Shown piece by piece: positions 43,203 to 51,421 of a stretch of DNA of 64,000 nt. Under the pieces are notes generated by a model that worked only from the letters and a program-made list of their open reading frames with translations, made no database searches and was not told the DNA's origin. Source of the DNA: Streptomyces apocyni (GTDB lineage Bacteria > Actinomycetota > Actinomycetes > Streptomycetales > Streptomycetaceae). The first letter of the stretch is position 1, and every line of letters starts with the position of its first letter. Position numbers and translations under genes: made by a program. The stretch covers positions 248,001 through 312,000 of the forward strand of contig NZ_WHOM01000036.1 in the NCBI RefSeq assembly GCF_009739465.1, read 5' to 3'.

Positions 43203-43237
43203 ACCGGGCGGGCCCCCACCGGGCCCGCCCGGTTTTT
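43203..43237 (+). terminator. Rho-independent terminator after the TetR gene
   Basis: 13-bp perfect stem ACCGGGCGGGCCC / GGGCCCGCCCGGT with a 5-base loop followed directly by TTTTT. Confidence 0.9.
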
Positions 43238-43279
43238 GTGCCTACCGTGGATACGTGACTTTCGCACCATCTCTGACCT

Positions 43280-43297
43280 GCGATGATCGATCATCGC
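43280..43297. promoter_or_regulatory. Perfect 18-bp palindrome upstream of ccr
   Basis: GCGATGATCGATCATCGC is fully self-complementary and lies ~50 bp upstream of the ccr -35 region, a position for an activator or repressor. It may instead be the end of an unrelated element. Confidence 0.5.
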
Positions 43298-43335
43298 TCA
43301 TCTGTTGCCACCAAGTGACAACTGAGAGAAATTCC

Positions 43336-43378
43336 TGGCACTCAGTGTCTTGCCGACTGGCACCGGGTGTCATACGTT
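43336..43378 (+). promoter_or_regulatory. ccr promoter overlapped by two phased repeats
   Basis: -35 TTGCCG (43350-43355), 17-base spacer, -10 TACGTT (43373-43378). Two copies of TGGCAC-N3-GTGTC lie at 43336-43349 and 43358-43371, exactly 22 bp apart (two helical turns). Each is itself a near-palindrome. The first abuts the -35 and the second fills the spacer, as expected for cooperative repression. The rest of the 416-bp gap 43169-43584 has no gene; the leader after the promoter is ~200 bases. Confidence 0.6.
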
Positions 43379-43584
43379 GATGTTGTCCGGGCGACCGGCG
43401 TGCAGCGAACATCCGTACGCCGGCTGTCCCCTCAACCGCCCGGACGCCTGCGTCACAGGCAACCTCCCGCGCCCCACCAAGGCGCTGCCGAAGCACCACC
43501 TCCGCCGAACCGACGGCACACCTCCACAGCACATCCCGACGTTCCCTCAAGCGTCCCCTCAACATGCTTCGCCGGAGGCACCCC

Positions 43585-44922
43585 GTGAAGGAAATCCTCG
43601 ACGCGATCCAATCGCGAGACAGTTCTGCCGCCGACTTCGCGGCCCTGCCCATTCCCGAGTCGTACCGCGCGATCACCGTGCGCAAGGACGAGGCCGGAAT
43701 GTTCGAAGGCGTGGAGTCCCGTGACAAGGACCCACGCAAGTCGCTGCACCTCGACGAGGTGCCGGTGCCCGAACTCGGCCCGGGCGAGGCGCTGGTGGCC
43801 GTCATGGCCTCCTCCGTGAACTACAACTCCGTCTGGACCTCGATCTTCGAGCCGGTGTCCACCTTCGGCTTCCTGGAGCGGTACGGACGGCTCAGCGAGC
43901 TCACCAAGCGGCACGACCTGCCGTACCACGTCATCGGCTCCGACCTCGCGGGCGTCGTCCTGCGCACCGGCCCCGGCGTGAACGCCTGGAACCCCGGTGA
44001 CGAGGTCGTCGCGCACTGCCTCTCCGTCGAGCTGGAGTCGTCCGACGGCCACAACGACACGATGCTCGACCCGGAGCAGCGCATCTGGGGCTTCGAGACG
44101 AACTTCGGCGGGCTCGCGGAGATCGCGCTCGTCAAGTCGAACCAGCTGATGCCCAAGCCGGACCACCTGAGCTGGGAGGAGGCCGCCTCCCCCGGGCTGG
44201 TCAACTCCACGGCGTACCGCCAGCTGGTGTCCCGTAACGGCGCCGGGATGAAGCAGGGCGACAACGTCCTGATCTGGGGTGCGAGTGGCGGCCTCGGCAG
44301 CTACGCCACCCAGTTCGCCCTCGCGGGCGGCGCCAACCCGATCTGTGTCGTCTCCAGCGACCAGAAGGCGGAGATCTGCCGGAAGATGGGCGCCGAGGCG
44401 ATCATCGACCGCAACGCCGAGGGCTACAAGTTCTGGAAGGACGAGCACAACCAGGACCCGCGTGAGTGGAAGCGCTTCGGCAAGCGCATCCGCGAGCTGA
44501 CCGGCGGTGAGGACGTGGACATCGTCTTCGAGCACCCGGGCCGTGAGACCTTCGGCGCCTCGGTGTACGTCACCCGCAAGGGCGGCACCATCGTCACCTG
44601 CGCCTCGACCTCGGGCTACAACCATGAGTACGACAACCGCTACCTGTGGATGTCGCTGAAGCGGATCATCGGCTCCCACTTCGCCAACTACCGCGAGGCG
44701 TGGGAGGCCAACCGGCTGATCGCCAAGGGCAAGATCCACCCGACCCTGTCGAAGGTGTACTCGCTGGAGGAGACCGGGCAGGCCGCCTTCGACGTGCACC
44801 GCAACCTCCACCAGGGCAAGGTCGGGGTGCTCGCGCTCGCCCCGCAGGAGGGCCTCGGTGTGCGCGACGAGGAGAAGCGCGCGCAGCACATCGACGCCAT
44901 CAACCGCTTCCGGAACGTCTGA
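43585..44922 (+). CDS. ccr: Crotonyl-CoA carboxylase/reductase
   Basis: Reductive carboxylation of crotonyl-CoA with NADPH and CO2 to (2S)-ethylmalonyl-CoA, the defining EMC enzyme. 445 residues of the MDR fold. The cofactor loop is IWGASGGLGSYATQFA. The four CO2-binding residues known from the Kitasatospora enzyme fall at the same numbers here: Asn81 (VNYNSVW), Phe170-Glu171 (WGFETNFGG) and His365 (GSHFANY). That agreement supports the GTG start at 43585, which has GGAGG upstream. First gene of the operon running through the acyl-CoA dehydrogenase gene. Confidence 0.96.
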   Translation: MKEILDAIQSRDSSAADFAALPIPESYRAITVRKDEAGMFEGVESRDKDPRKSLHLDEVPVPELGPGEALVAVMASSVNYNSVWTSIFEPVSTFGFLERYGRLSELTKRHDLPYHVIGSDLAGVVLRTGPGVNAWNPGDEVVAHCLSVELESSDGHNDTMLDPEQRIWGFETNFGGLAEIALVKSNQLMPKPDHLSWEEAASPGLVNSTAYRQLVSRNGAGMKQGDNVLIWGASGGLGSYATQFALAGGANPICVVSSDQKAEICRKMGAEAIIDRNAEGYKFWKDEHNQDPREWKRFGKRIRELTGGEDVDIVFEHPGRETFGASVYVTRKGGTIVTCASTSGYNHEYDNRYLWMSLKRIIGSHFANYREAWEANRLIAKGKIHPTLSKVYSLEETGQAAFDVHRNLHQGKVGVLALAPQEGLGVRDEEKRAQHIDAINRFRNV

Positions 44923-44931
44923 GGTCACCCG

Positions 44932-46959
44932 ATGACAGAGCGCCAGAAGGACCGGCCGTGGCTGATGCGGACCTACGCCGGTCACTCCACCGCCGAGGCG
45001 TCCAACGAGCTGTACCGGCGCAATCTCGCCAAGGGCCAGACCGGCCTGTCGGTCGCGTTCGACCTGCCGACGCAGACCGGCTACGACCCCGACCACATCC
45101 TCGCCCGTGGCGAGGTCGGCCGGGTCGGGGTTCCGGTCTCCCATGTCGGTGACATGCGGCGGCTGTTCCAGGACATCCCCCTGGAGCAGATGAACACCTC
45201 GATGACGATCAACGCCACGGCCATGTGGCTGCTGGCGCTCTACCAGGTCGTCGCCGAGGAACAGGGCGCCGACATCAGCCAGTTGCAGGGGACGACGCAG
45301 AACGACATCGTCAAGGAGTACCTCTCGCGCGGGACGCATGTCTTCCCGCCGGGACCCTCGCTGCGGCTGACCACCGACATGATCACGTACACGGTGGCGC
45401 ACATCCCCAAGTGGAACCCGATCAACATCTGTAGCTACCACCTGCAGGAGGCCGGGGCCACACCGGTGCAGGAGATCGCGTACGCGATGTCCACGGCGAT
45501 CGCCGTGCTCGACGCCGTACGGGACTCGGGCCAGGTGCCGCCGGAGAAGTTCGGGGACGTGGTCGCCCGGATCTCGTTCTTCGTGAACGCGGGCGTCCGC
45601 TTCGTCGAGGAGATGTGCAAGATGCGGGCGTTCGGCCGCATCTGGGACCAGGTGACGCGTGAGCGGTACGGCATCGAGAACGCCAAGCAGCGCCGCTTCC
45701 GCTACGGCGTCCAGGTCAACTCCCTCGGCCTGACCGAGGCGCAGCCGGAGAACAACGTCCAGCGGATCGTCCTGGAGATGCTGGCCGTCACCCTCTCCAA
45801 GGACGCACGCGCGCGTGCCGTGCAACTCCCGGCGTGGAACGAGGCGCTGGGGCTGCCGCGCCCCTGGGACCAGCAGTGGTCGCTCCGCATACAGCAGGTG
45901 CTGGCCCACGAGTCGGACCTGCTGGAGTACGAGGACATCTTCGCCGGGTCGCATGTCATCGAGGCCAAGGTGGCGGAACTGGTCACCGACTCGCTGGCCG
46001 AGATGGACCGCATCCAGGAGATGGGCGGCGCGATGGCGGCCGTCGAGTCCGGCTACCTGAAGTCCCAGCTGGTCTCCTCGCACGCCGAGCGGCGGGCCCG
46101 GATCGAGGCGGGCGACGAGAAGATCATCGGCGTCAACTGCTTCGAGTCCACCGAGCCGAACCCGCTCACCGCGGACCTGGACGGCTCGATCATGTCCGTG
46201 GACCCGGCCGTCGAGGGCCGGGTCACCGCGGCGCTGCGCGACTGGCGCGACAACCGCTACCAGCCGCCGTTCAACCACCCGCGGCCCTGCAAGGCGCTGG
46301 AGAAGCTGAAGGAAGCCGCCGCCACCGACGCGAACCTCATGGAGGCGACGCTGGAGTGCGCACGCGCCGGTGTGACGACCGGCGAGTGGGCCGGGGCGCT
46401 GCGGGAGGTGTTCGGCGAGTTCCGGGCGCCCACGGGCGTCTCGTCGGCTCCGGTCGCGGTCACCGCCGAAGCGGGCACCCCGCTGGCCGTCGTACGCGAC
46501 AAGGTCGCCCGGACGGCCACCGAGATGGGCTCCGGGCGGCTGCGGCTGCTGGTCGGCAAGCCCGGCCTGGACGGGCACTCCAACGGCGCCGAGCAGATCG
46601 CCGTACGCGCGCGTGACGCCGGTTTCGAGGTGGTCTACCAGGGCATCAGGCTCACGCCCGAGCAGATCGTCAGCGCCGCGCTCGCCGAGGACGTGCACTG
46701 CGTCGGCCTGTCGATCCTCTCCGGCTCGCACGCCGAACTGGTGCCCGATGTACTCGACCGGCTGCGCGAAGCGGGCGCCGCCGACATCCCGGTGATCGTC
46801 GGCGGGATCATCCCGAACGGCGACGCCGAGGAACTGAAGCGCGCGGGCGTGGCCGCCGTCTTCACCCCGAAGGACTTCGGTATCACGGAGATCATCGGCC
46901 GTATCGTCGACGAGATCCGGAAAGCGAACAAGCTCGACCCTCTGGAGGTCCCCGCATGA
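44932..46959 (+). CDS. Ethylmalonyl-CoA mutase (MeaA-like, B12-dependent)
   Basis: 675 residues. The N-terminal substrate barrel (~1-500; AFDLPTQTGYDPDH, EYLSRGTHVFPPGPSLRL, GNxF-type NICSYHLQEAG) is followed by the cobalamin-binding domain (~530-660) with the DxHxxG motif at Asp547-His549 (GLDGHSNGAEQIA). Single-chain length and context between ccr and the CitE-type lyase gene mark it as ethylmalonyl-CoA mutase rather than methylmalonyl-CoA mutase. ATG at 44932 follows the ccr stop by 9 bp; its stop overlaps the lyase start (ATGA). Confidence 0.94.
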   Translation: MTERQKDRPWLMRTYAGHSTAEASNELYRRNLAKGQTGLSVAFDLPTQTGYDPDHILARGEVGRVGVPVSHVGDMRRLFQDIPLEQMNTSMTINATAMWLLALYQVVAEEQGADISQLQGTTQNDIVKEYLSRGTHVFPPGPSLRLTTDMITYTVAHIPKWNPINICSYHLQEAGATPVQEIAYAMSTAIAVLDAVRDSGQVPPEKFGDVVARISFFVNAGVRFVEEMCKMRAFGRIWDQVTRERYGIENAKQRRFRYGVQVNSLGLTEAQPENNVQRIVLEMLAVTLSKDARARAVQLPAWNEALGLPRPWDQQWSLRIQQVLAHESDLLEYEDIFAGSHVIEAKVAELVTDSLAEMDRIQEMGGAMAAVESGYLKSQLVSSHAERRARIEAGDEKIIGVNCFESTEPNPLTADLDGSIMSVDPAVEGRVTAALRDWRDNRYQPPFNHPRPCKALEKLKEAAATDANLMEATLECARAGVTTGEWAGALREVFGEFRAPTGVSSAPVAVTAEAGTPLAVVRDKVARTATEMGSGRLRLLVGKPGLDGHSNGAEQIAVRARDAGFEVVYQGIRLTPEQIVSAALAEDVHCVGLSILSGSHAELVPDVLDRLREAGAADIPVIVGGIIPNGDAEELKRAGVAAVFTPKDFGITEIIGRIVDEIRKANKLDPLEVPA

Positions 46960-47927
46960 CCCAGCCCCACCCGGTGAACCGGCTCCGCCCGCGCCGCTCC
47001 TGCCTCGCGGTCCCCGGCTCCAACCCGCGCTTCCTGGAGAAGGCCCAGGGCCTCCCGGCCGACCAGGTCTTCCTGGACCTGGAGGACGCCTGCGCGCCGC
47101 TGGCCAAGCCGGACGCCCGGCACACCATCGTGAAGTTCCTGAACGAGGGTGACTGGACGGGCAAGACCCGGGTCGTGCGCGTCAACGACTGGACGACCCA
47201 CTGGACGTACCGCGACGTGGTCACGGTCGTCGAGGGCGCGGGCCAGAACCTCGACTGCATCATGCTGCCCAAGGTCCAGGACGCCCAGCAGGTCGTCGCC
47301 CTGGACCTGCTGCTCACGCAGATCGAGAAGACCATGGGCTTCGAGGTCGGCAAGATCGGCATCGAGGCGCAGATCGAGAACGCCAAGGGCCTGGTCAACG
47401 TCGACGAGATCGCCGCCGCCTCGCCGCGCGTGGAGACCATCATCTTCGGCCCGGCCGACTTCATGGCGTCCATCAACATGAAGTCCCTGGTCGTCGGCGA
47501 GCAGCCGCCCGGCTACCCGGCGGACGCGTACCACTACATCCTGATGCGCATCCTGATGGCCGCCCGCACGCACAACCTGCAGGCCATCGACGGCCCGTAC
47601 CTCCAGATCAAGAACATCGACGGCTACAAGGCGGTCGCCCAGCGCGCCGCGGCCCTCGGTTTCGACGGCAAGTGGGTGCTGCACCCCGGCCAGGTCGACG
47701 CGGCCAACGAGGTCTTCTCGCCCTCCCAGGAGGACTACGACCACGCCGAACTGATCCTGGACGCCTACGAGTACTTCACGTCCGAGGAGGGCGGCAAGAA
47801 GGGCTCGGCGATGCTCGGCGACGAGATGATCGACGAGGCCAGCCGCAAGATGGCGCTGGTCATCTCGGGCAAGGGCCGGGCCGCCGGCATGCAGCGCACG
47901 TCCACGTTCGAGGCCCCGGAGGCGTAA
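46956..47927 (+). CDS. CitE-type beta-methylmalyl-CoA / malyl-CoA lyase
   Basis: 323 residues. HpcH/HpaI-type barrel: RRSCLAVPGSNPRFLEKAQ, DLEDACAPLAKPDAR (metal and CoA region), IGIEAQIENAKGLVNVDEIA (catalytic Glu), IIFGPADFMASINM and KWVLHPGQVDAANEVF. In the EMC pathway it splits beta-methylmalyl-CoA into glyoxylate and propionyl-CoA. Translationally coupled to the mutase gene (4-bp overlap). Confidence 0.92.
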   Translation: MTQPHPVNRLRPRRSCLAVPGSNPRFLEKAQGLPADQVFLDLEDACAPLAKPDARHTIVKFLNEGDWTGKTRVVRVNDWTTHWTYRDVVTVVEGAGQNLDCIMLPKVQDAQQVVALDLLLTQIEKTMGFEVGKIGIEAQIENAKGLVNVDEIAAASPRVETIIFGPADFMASINMKSLVVGEQPPGYPADAYHYILMRILMAARTHNLQAIDGPYLQIKNIDGYKAVAQRAAALGFDGKWVLHPGQVDAANEVFSPSQEDYDHAELILDAYEYFTSEEGGKKGSAMLGDEMIDEASRKMALVISGKGRAAGMQRTSTFEAPEA

Positions 47928-47932
47928 GACAC

Positions 47933-48448
47933 ATGCAGTTCGGCCGCACCTACGAAGAGTTCACCGTCGGGGACGTCTACAAGCACTGGCCGGGAAAGAC
48001 GGTCACGGAGTACGACGACCACCTCTTCTGTCTGCTCACCATGAACCACCACCCGCTCCACATGGACACCAACTACGCGGAGCAGACGACCGACTTCGGC
48101 AAGAACGTCGTCGTGGGCAACTACATCTACTCGCTGCTGCTCGGCATGTCGGTCCCGGACGTCTCGGGCAAGGCGATCGCCAACCTGGAGATCGAGTCGC
48201 TGAAGCACGTGGCGCCGACCTTCCACGGCGACACCCTCTACGGCGAGACGACCGTCCTGGACAAGACGCCGTCGAAGTCCAAGAACGACCGTGGAATCGT
48301 CTACGTGGAGACCAAGGGCTACAAGCAGGACGGCACGCTGGTCTGCGTGTTCCGCCGCAAGGTGATGGTCCCCACCGAGACGTACATCAAGGAGCGCGGC
48401 GGCGAGCAGCCCGGCCGCCCGGAGCTGAAGGCACAGGAGAAGAAGTAG
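47933..48448 (+). CDS. MaoC-family hydratase (mesaconyl-CoA hydratase)
   Basis: 171 residues. Hotdog hydratase segments FGRTYEEFTVGDVYKHWPGKTVTEYDDHLFCLLTMNHHPLHMDTNYAE carry the Asp/His hydratase motif. In this gene order it should interconvert mesaconyl-CoA and beta-methylmalyl-CoA. ATG at 47933 follows GGAGG of the lyase gene's last codons. The next gene starts 2 bp after its stop. Confidence 0.92.
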   Translation: MQFGRTYEEFTVGDVYKHWPGKTVTEYDDHLFCLLTMNHHPLHMDTNYAEQTTDFGKNVVVGNYIYSLLLGMSVPDVSGKAIANLEIESLKHVAPTFHGDTLYGETTVLDKTPSKSKNDRGIVYVETKGYKQDGTLVCVFRRKVMVPTETYIKERGGEQPGRPELKAQEKK

Positions 48449-48450
48449 TC

Positions 48451-49656
48451 ATGAGCCGACTCGCCCAGACCGCTGGCCTCACCGACATCCAGCAGGAAAT
48501 CCTGTCCACGGTGCGGGACTTCGTCGACAAGGAGATCATCCCGGTCGCTACCGAGCTGGAGCACCGCGACGAGTACCCGACGCAGATCGTCGAAGGCCTC
48601 AAGGAACTCGGCCTGTTCGGGCTGATGATCCCCGAGGAATACGGGGGTCTGGGCGAGTCGCTGCTCACCTACGCGCTGTGCGTGGAGGAGATCGCGCGCG
48701 GCTGGATGAGCGTGTCCGGCATCATCAACACCCACTTCATCGTGGCGTACATGCTCAAGCAGCACGGCACGCAGGAGCAGAAGGACACCTTCCTGCCGCG
48801 GATGGCGCTGGGCGAGGTGCGCGGCGCCTTCTCGATGTCGGAACCGGCGCTCGGCTCCGACGTTTCGGCGATCACGTCCAAGGGCGTCAAGGACGGCGAC
48901 GAGTACGTCTTGAACGGTCAGAAGATGTGGCTGACGAATGGCGGTTCGTCGACGCTCGTGGCGGTTCTGTGCCGGAGTGACGAAGGACACCCCGAGGGCA
49001 CCGCGCCGCACAAGTCGATGACCACCTTCCTCATCGAGAAGGAGCCCGGCTTCGGAGAGGTCCGCCCCGGCCTCACCATCCCCGGGAAGATCGACAAGAT
49101 GGGCTACAAGGGTGTCGACACCACCGAGTTGATCATGGACGGACTGCGCATTCCGGCCAATCGGGTCCTCGGCGGCACCACCGGCCGAGGGTTTTACCAA
49201 ATGATGGACGGCGTCGAGGTCGGCCGCGTCAACGTCGCGGCGCGTGGCTGCGGAGTCGCACAGCGTGCCTTTGAGCTGGGTGTCTCGTACGCCCAGCAGC
49301 GCCACACCTTCGGCAAGCCGATCGCCCAGCACCAGGCGATCCAGTTCAAGCTCGCCGATATGGCGACCAAGGTCGAGGCCGCGCATGCGATGATGGTAAA
49401 CGCAGCACGCAAAAAGGACTCCGGGGAGCGAAACGACCTTGAGGCTGGGATGGCGAAGTACCTCGCCTCCGAGTACTGCAAGGAGGTCGTGGAGGACGCC
49501 TTCCGGATTCACGGCGGCTACGGCTTCTCCAAGGAGTACGAGATCGAGCGCCTCTACCGCGAGGCTCCGATGCTGCTGATCGGTGAAGGAACCGCCGAGA
49601 TCCAGAAAATGATCATTGGACGCCGACTGCTGGAGGAGTACCGATTCCAGGGATGA
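48451..49656 (+). CDS. Acyl-CoA dehydrogenase, probable (2S)-methylsuccinyl-CoA dehydrogenase
   Basis: 401 residues, standard ACAD architecture: helical N-domain, flavin strand GAFSMSEPALGSDVSAITSKG, WLTNGGSSTLV, the C-terminal FRIHGGYGFSKEYEIERLYREA, and the catalytic Glu379 in LIGEGTAEIQ. Its place at the end of the EMC operon points to oxidation of methylsuccinyl-CoA to mesaconyl-CoA. The Rhodobacter enzyme has an N-terminal extension that this one lacks. The 3' third is less GC-biased than neighbours. A hairpin directly follows the stop. Confidence 0.9.
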   Translation: MSRLAQTAGLTDIQQEILSTVRDFVDKEIIPVATELEHRDEYPTQIVEGLKELGLFGLMIPEEYGGLGESLLTYALCVEEIARGWMSVSGIINTHFIVAYMLKQHGTQEQKDTFLPRMALGEVRGAFSMSEPALGSDVSAITSKGVKDGDEYVLNGQKMWLTNGGSSTLVAVLCRSDEGHPEGTAPHKSMTTFLIEKEPGFGEVRPGLTIPGKIDKMGYKGVDTTELIMDGLRIPANRVLGGTTGRGFYQMMDGVEVGRVNVAARGCGVAQRAFELGVSYAQQRHTFGKPIAQHQAIQFKLADMATKVEAAHAMMVNAARKKDSGERNDLEAGMAKYLASEYCKEVVEDAFRIHGGYGFSKEYEIERLYREAPMLLIGEGTAEIQKMIIGRRLLEEYRFQG

Positions 49657-49677
49657 AAGTCCCTTTTGGTGACTTTC
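49655..49677 (+). terminator. Hairpin at the end of the EMC operon
   Basis: GAAAGTC at 49655-49661 and GACTTTC at 49671-49677 form a 7-bp stem overlapping the stop codon. It is weak and without a T-run, so read-through into psd is possible. Confidence 0.45.
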
Positions 49678-49826
49678 GTCGGGACGAAGATCACACCCTG
49701 TCAACGCTTCTGAGCGACCGACTCGGCTTCGTGGCTTGCCCAGTTGTGGCTGGCAACCGATACCATCCGGTAAGGCCGCCGCCGTCCCCCTCTGAAGCGC
49801 GGCATCATCCGCTACGAAGGTCATCC

Positions 49827-50483
49827 ATGCCCCACAGCCAAACCCCTGCCCCCCGCGAAGGCTTCCCCAAGGGACGGCTCGCGCGCGGAGCATCGCCGTG
49901 GCTCCTGCCGACCGTCGCCACCGCAGCGCTGAGCCTCGCCCGCGCGCGCCGTTCCAAGCGCGCCGCGGCCGTGGCCGTGCCCGCCACGGCGCTCGCGGCG
50001 GGCATGCTGTGGTTCTTCCGCGACCCCGAGCGAGAGATCGCCCAGGGCCAGATCATCTCTCCGGCCGACGGCGTGGTGCAGAGCATCATGCCGTGGAAGG
50101 ACGGGCGCACCCGCGTCGCGATCTTCATGAGCCCGCTGAACGTCCACGTCAACCGCGCGCCCCTGGCGGGCACGGTGACGTCCGTCGAGCACGTACCCGG
50201 CGGGTTCGTTCCGGCGTTCAACAAGGAGAGCGAGAACAACGAGCGCGTTGTCTGGCACTTCGACACCGAGCTCGGTGACATCGAGATGGTGCAGATCGCG
50301 GGCGCGGTCGCGCGCCGTATCGTGCCCTACATCCCCCAGGGCACGAAGGTGGAGCAGGGCGAGCGCATCGGCCTGATCCGCTTCGGCTCGCGCGTCGACC
50401 TCTACCTCCCGGAGGGAGTCGACGTCGCCGTCGAGGTCGGTCAGAAGACCGTGGCGGGGGTGACTCGCATTGAGCGTGGTTGA
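49827..50483 (+). CDS. psd: Phosphatidylserine decarboxylase
   Basis: Makes phosphatidylethanolamine from phosphatidylserine at the membrane. 218 residues, the short (archaetidylserine-decarboxylase-like) class. A membrane-anchoring stretch lies at ~27-65, the catalytic segment is NVHVNRAPLAGTVTSVEHVPGGFVPAF, and the self-cleavage site Gly187-Ser188 (RFGSRVDLYLP) generates the pyruvoyl group. ATG at 49827 follows GAAGG. It overlaps pssA by 14 bp. The 170-bp upstream gap has a possible promoter (TTGCCC, 17 bases, GATACC). Confidence 0.93.
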   Translation: MPHSQTPAPREGFPKGRLARGASPWLLPTVATAALSLARARRSKRAAAVAVPATALAAGMLWFFRDPEREIAQGQIISPADGVVQSIMPWKDGRTRVAIFMSPLNVHVNRAPLAGTVTSVEHVPGGFVPAFNKESENNERVVWHFDTELGDIEMVQIAGAVARRIVPYIPQGTKVEQGERIGLIRFGSRVDLYLPEGVDVAVEVGQKTVAGVTRIERG

Positions 50484-51339
50484 TCCCGACACCCAGGCTG
50501 GCTGGGTCGCGGAGTCCGAGGACAAGGACGCGGACGGTGCCGACTGCGCCGAGGACATGCCGCTGTCACTGCGGCTGTCGATAGCGGACACCCTCACGCT
50601 CGGTAACGCCACCTGTGGCTTCATGGCGGTGTACTTCACCACCACCGGCATCCTGATTCCGCATGTCACCGGCACCGAGGTCACGGGCATGGCCCGGCAC
50701 TCGGCCGCGACCGCGGTGATCCTGATACTGTGCGCGGCCGTCTTCGACCTCTTCGACGGGCTGGTGGCACGCAAGCTGCGCAGCTCGCCGATGGGCGCCG
50801 AGCTGGACAACCTCTCGGACCTGATCAGCTTCGGTCTCGCGCCCGCGTACTTCGTGCTCGTGTACGGGATGGTCGCGGACGGCGCCCACCAGCGGGTCGC
50901 CGCGGTGAGCGCCATCGTGGTGCTGCTCGCGGTGGTCCTACGGCTGGCGAGATTCTCCGTCGTGACGGTGAAGGACGGCACCTTCCAGGGCATGCCGAGC
51001 CCCTTCGGGGCGCTCACGGTGGTCTCGATCGTGCTGCTGGAGCTGCCGTTCATCGCCACGCTGCTGGCGATCATCGGTACCGCGTGGCTGATGGTGAGCC
51101 GGGTCGAGTACCCGAAGCCGCGGGGTCCTCTCGCGGTGGCGATGCTGGCGTGGATCGTGTCCGCGATGGGGCTGCTCGCGGCCTGGGCGTTCGACGCGCC
51201 CGGGGGGCAACTGCTGCTCCAGACGGGGTGCGCGCTGCAACTGGTGCTCGGTGCGGTCATTCCGTTGTTCGCCACGGCTCGCCGGGTCAACAACTTCCGC
51301 GACAACCGGCGTGAGGCGCGTGCGGCGCAGCTGCCGTAG
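50470..51339 (+). CDS. pssA: CDP-diacylglycerol-serine O-phosphatidyltransferase
   Basis: 289 residues, several membrane helices. The CDP-alcohol phosphotransferase motif is intact: Asp96-Gly97-x2-Ala100-Arg101-x7-Gly109-x3-Asp113-x3-Asp117 (FDGLVARKLRSSPMGAELDN then LSD). Supplies phosphatidylserine to Psd encoded just upstream. Start is TTG at 50470 or GTG at 50476; both overlap psd. Followed by the terminator at 51352. Confidence 0.94.
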   Translation: MSVVDPDTQAGWVAESEDKDADGADCAEDMPLSLRLSIADTLTLGNATCGFMAVYFTTTGILIPHVTGTEVTGMARHSAATAVILILCAAVFDLFDGLVARKLRSSPMGAELDNLSDLISFGLAPAYFVLVYGMVADGAHQRVAAVSAIVVLLAVVLRLARFSVVTVKDGTFQGMPSPFGALTVVSIVLLELPFIATLLAIIGTAWLMVSRVEYPKPRGPLAVAMLAWIVSAMGLLAAWAFDAPGGQLLLQTGCALQLVLGAVIPLFATARRVNNFRDNRREARAAQLP

Positions 51340-51351
51340 CGTTCCTGACGC

Positions 51352-51393
51352 ACGTTGAAGGGCCCGAACCATCTGGTTCGGGCCCTTCAACGT
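51352..51393. terminator. Strong bidirectional terminator
   Basis: A 19-bp perfect stem (ACGTTGAAGGGCCCGAACC and its complement) with loop ATCT, between the convergent pssA and Liv binding-protein genes. Short T-runs are absent, but stem strength and position make it a good terminator for both. Confidence 0.85.
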
Positions 51394-51421
51394 TGTCGGG
51401 ACGAAAGCGTTGCCGGGCGGG

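Noticed and set aside
43336..43354. TGGCAC followed by TTGC, resembling a sigma-54 promoter
   Set aside because: The spacing between the GG and GC elements is wrong for -24/-12, and Streptomyces lack sigma-54. The repeats fit an operator better.
44850..44935. Possible cobalamin riboswitch before the B12-dependent mutase
   Set aside because: Only 9 bp separate ccr and the mutase gene, and the ccr leader shows no B12-box that I can identify.
43453..46731. A 1092-codon open frame on the minus strand opposite ccr and the mutase gene
   Set aside because: It lies antisense to two genes with unmistakable motifs; long antisense frames are expected in high-GC codon usage.
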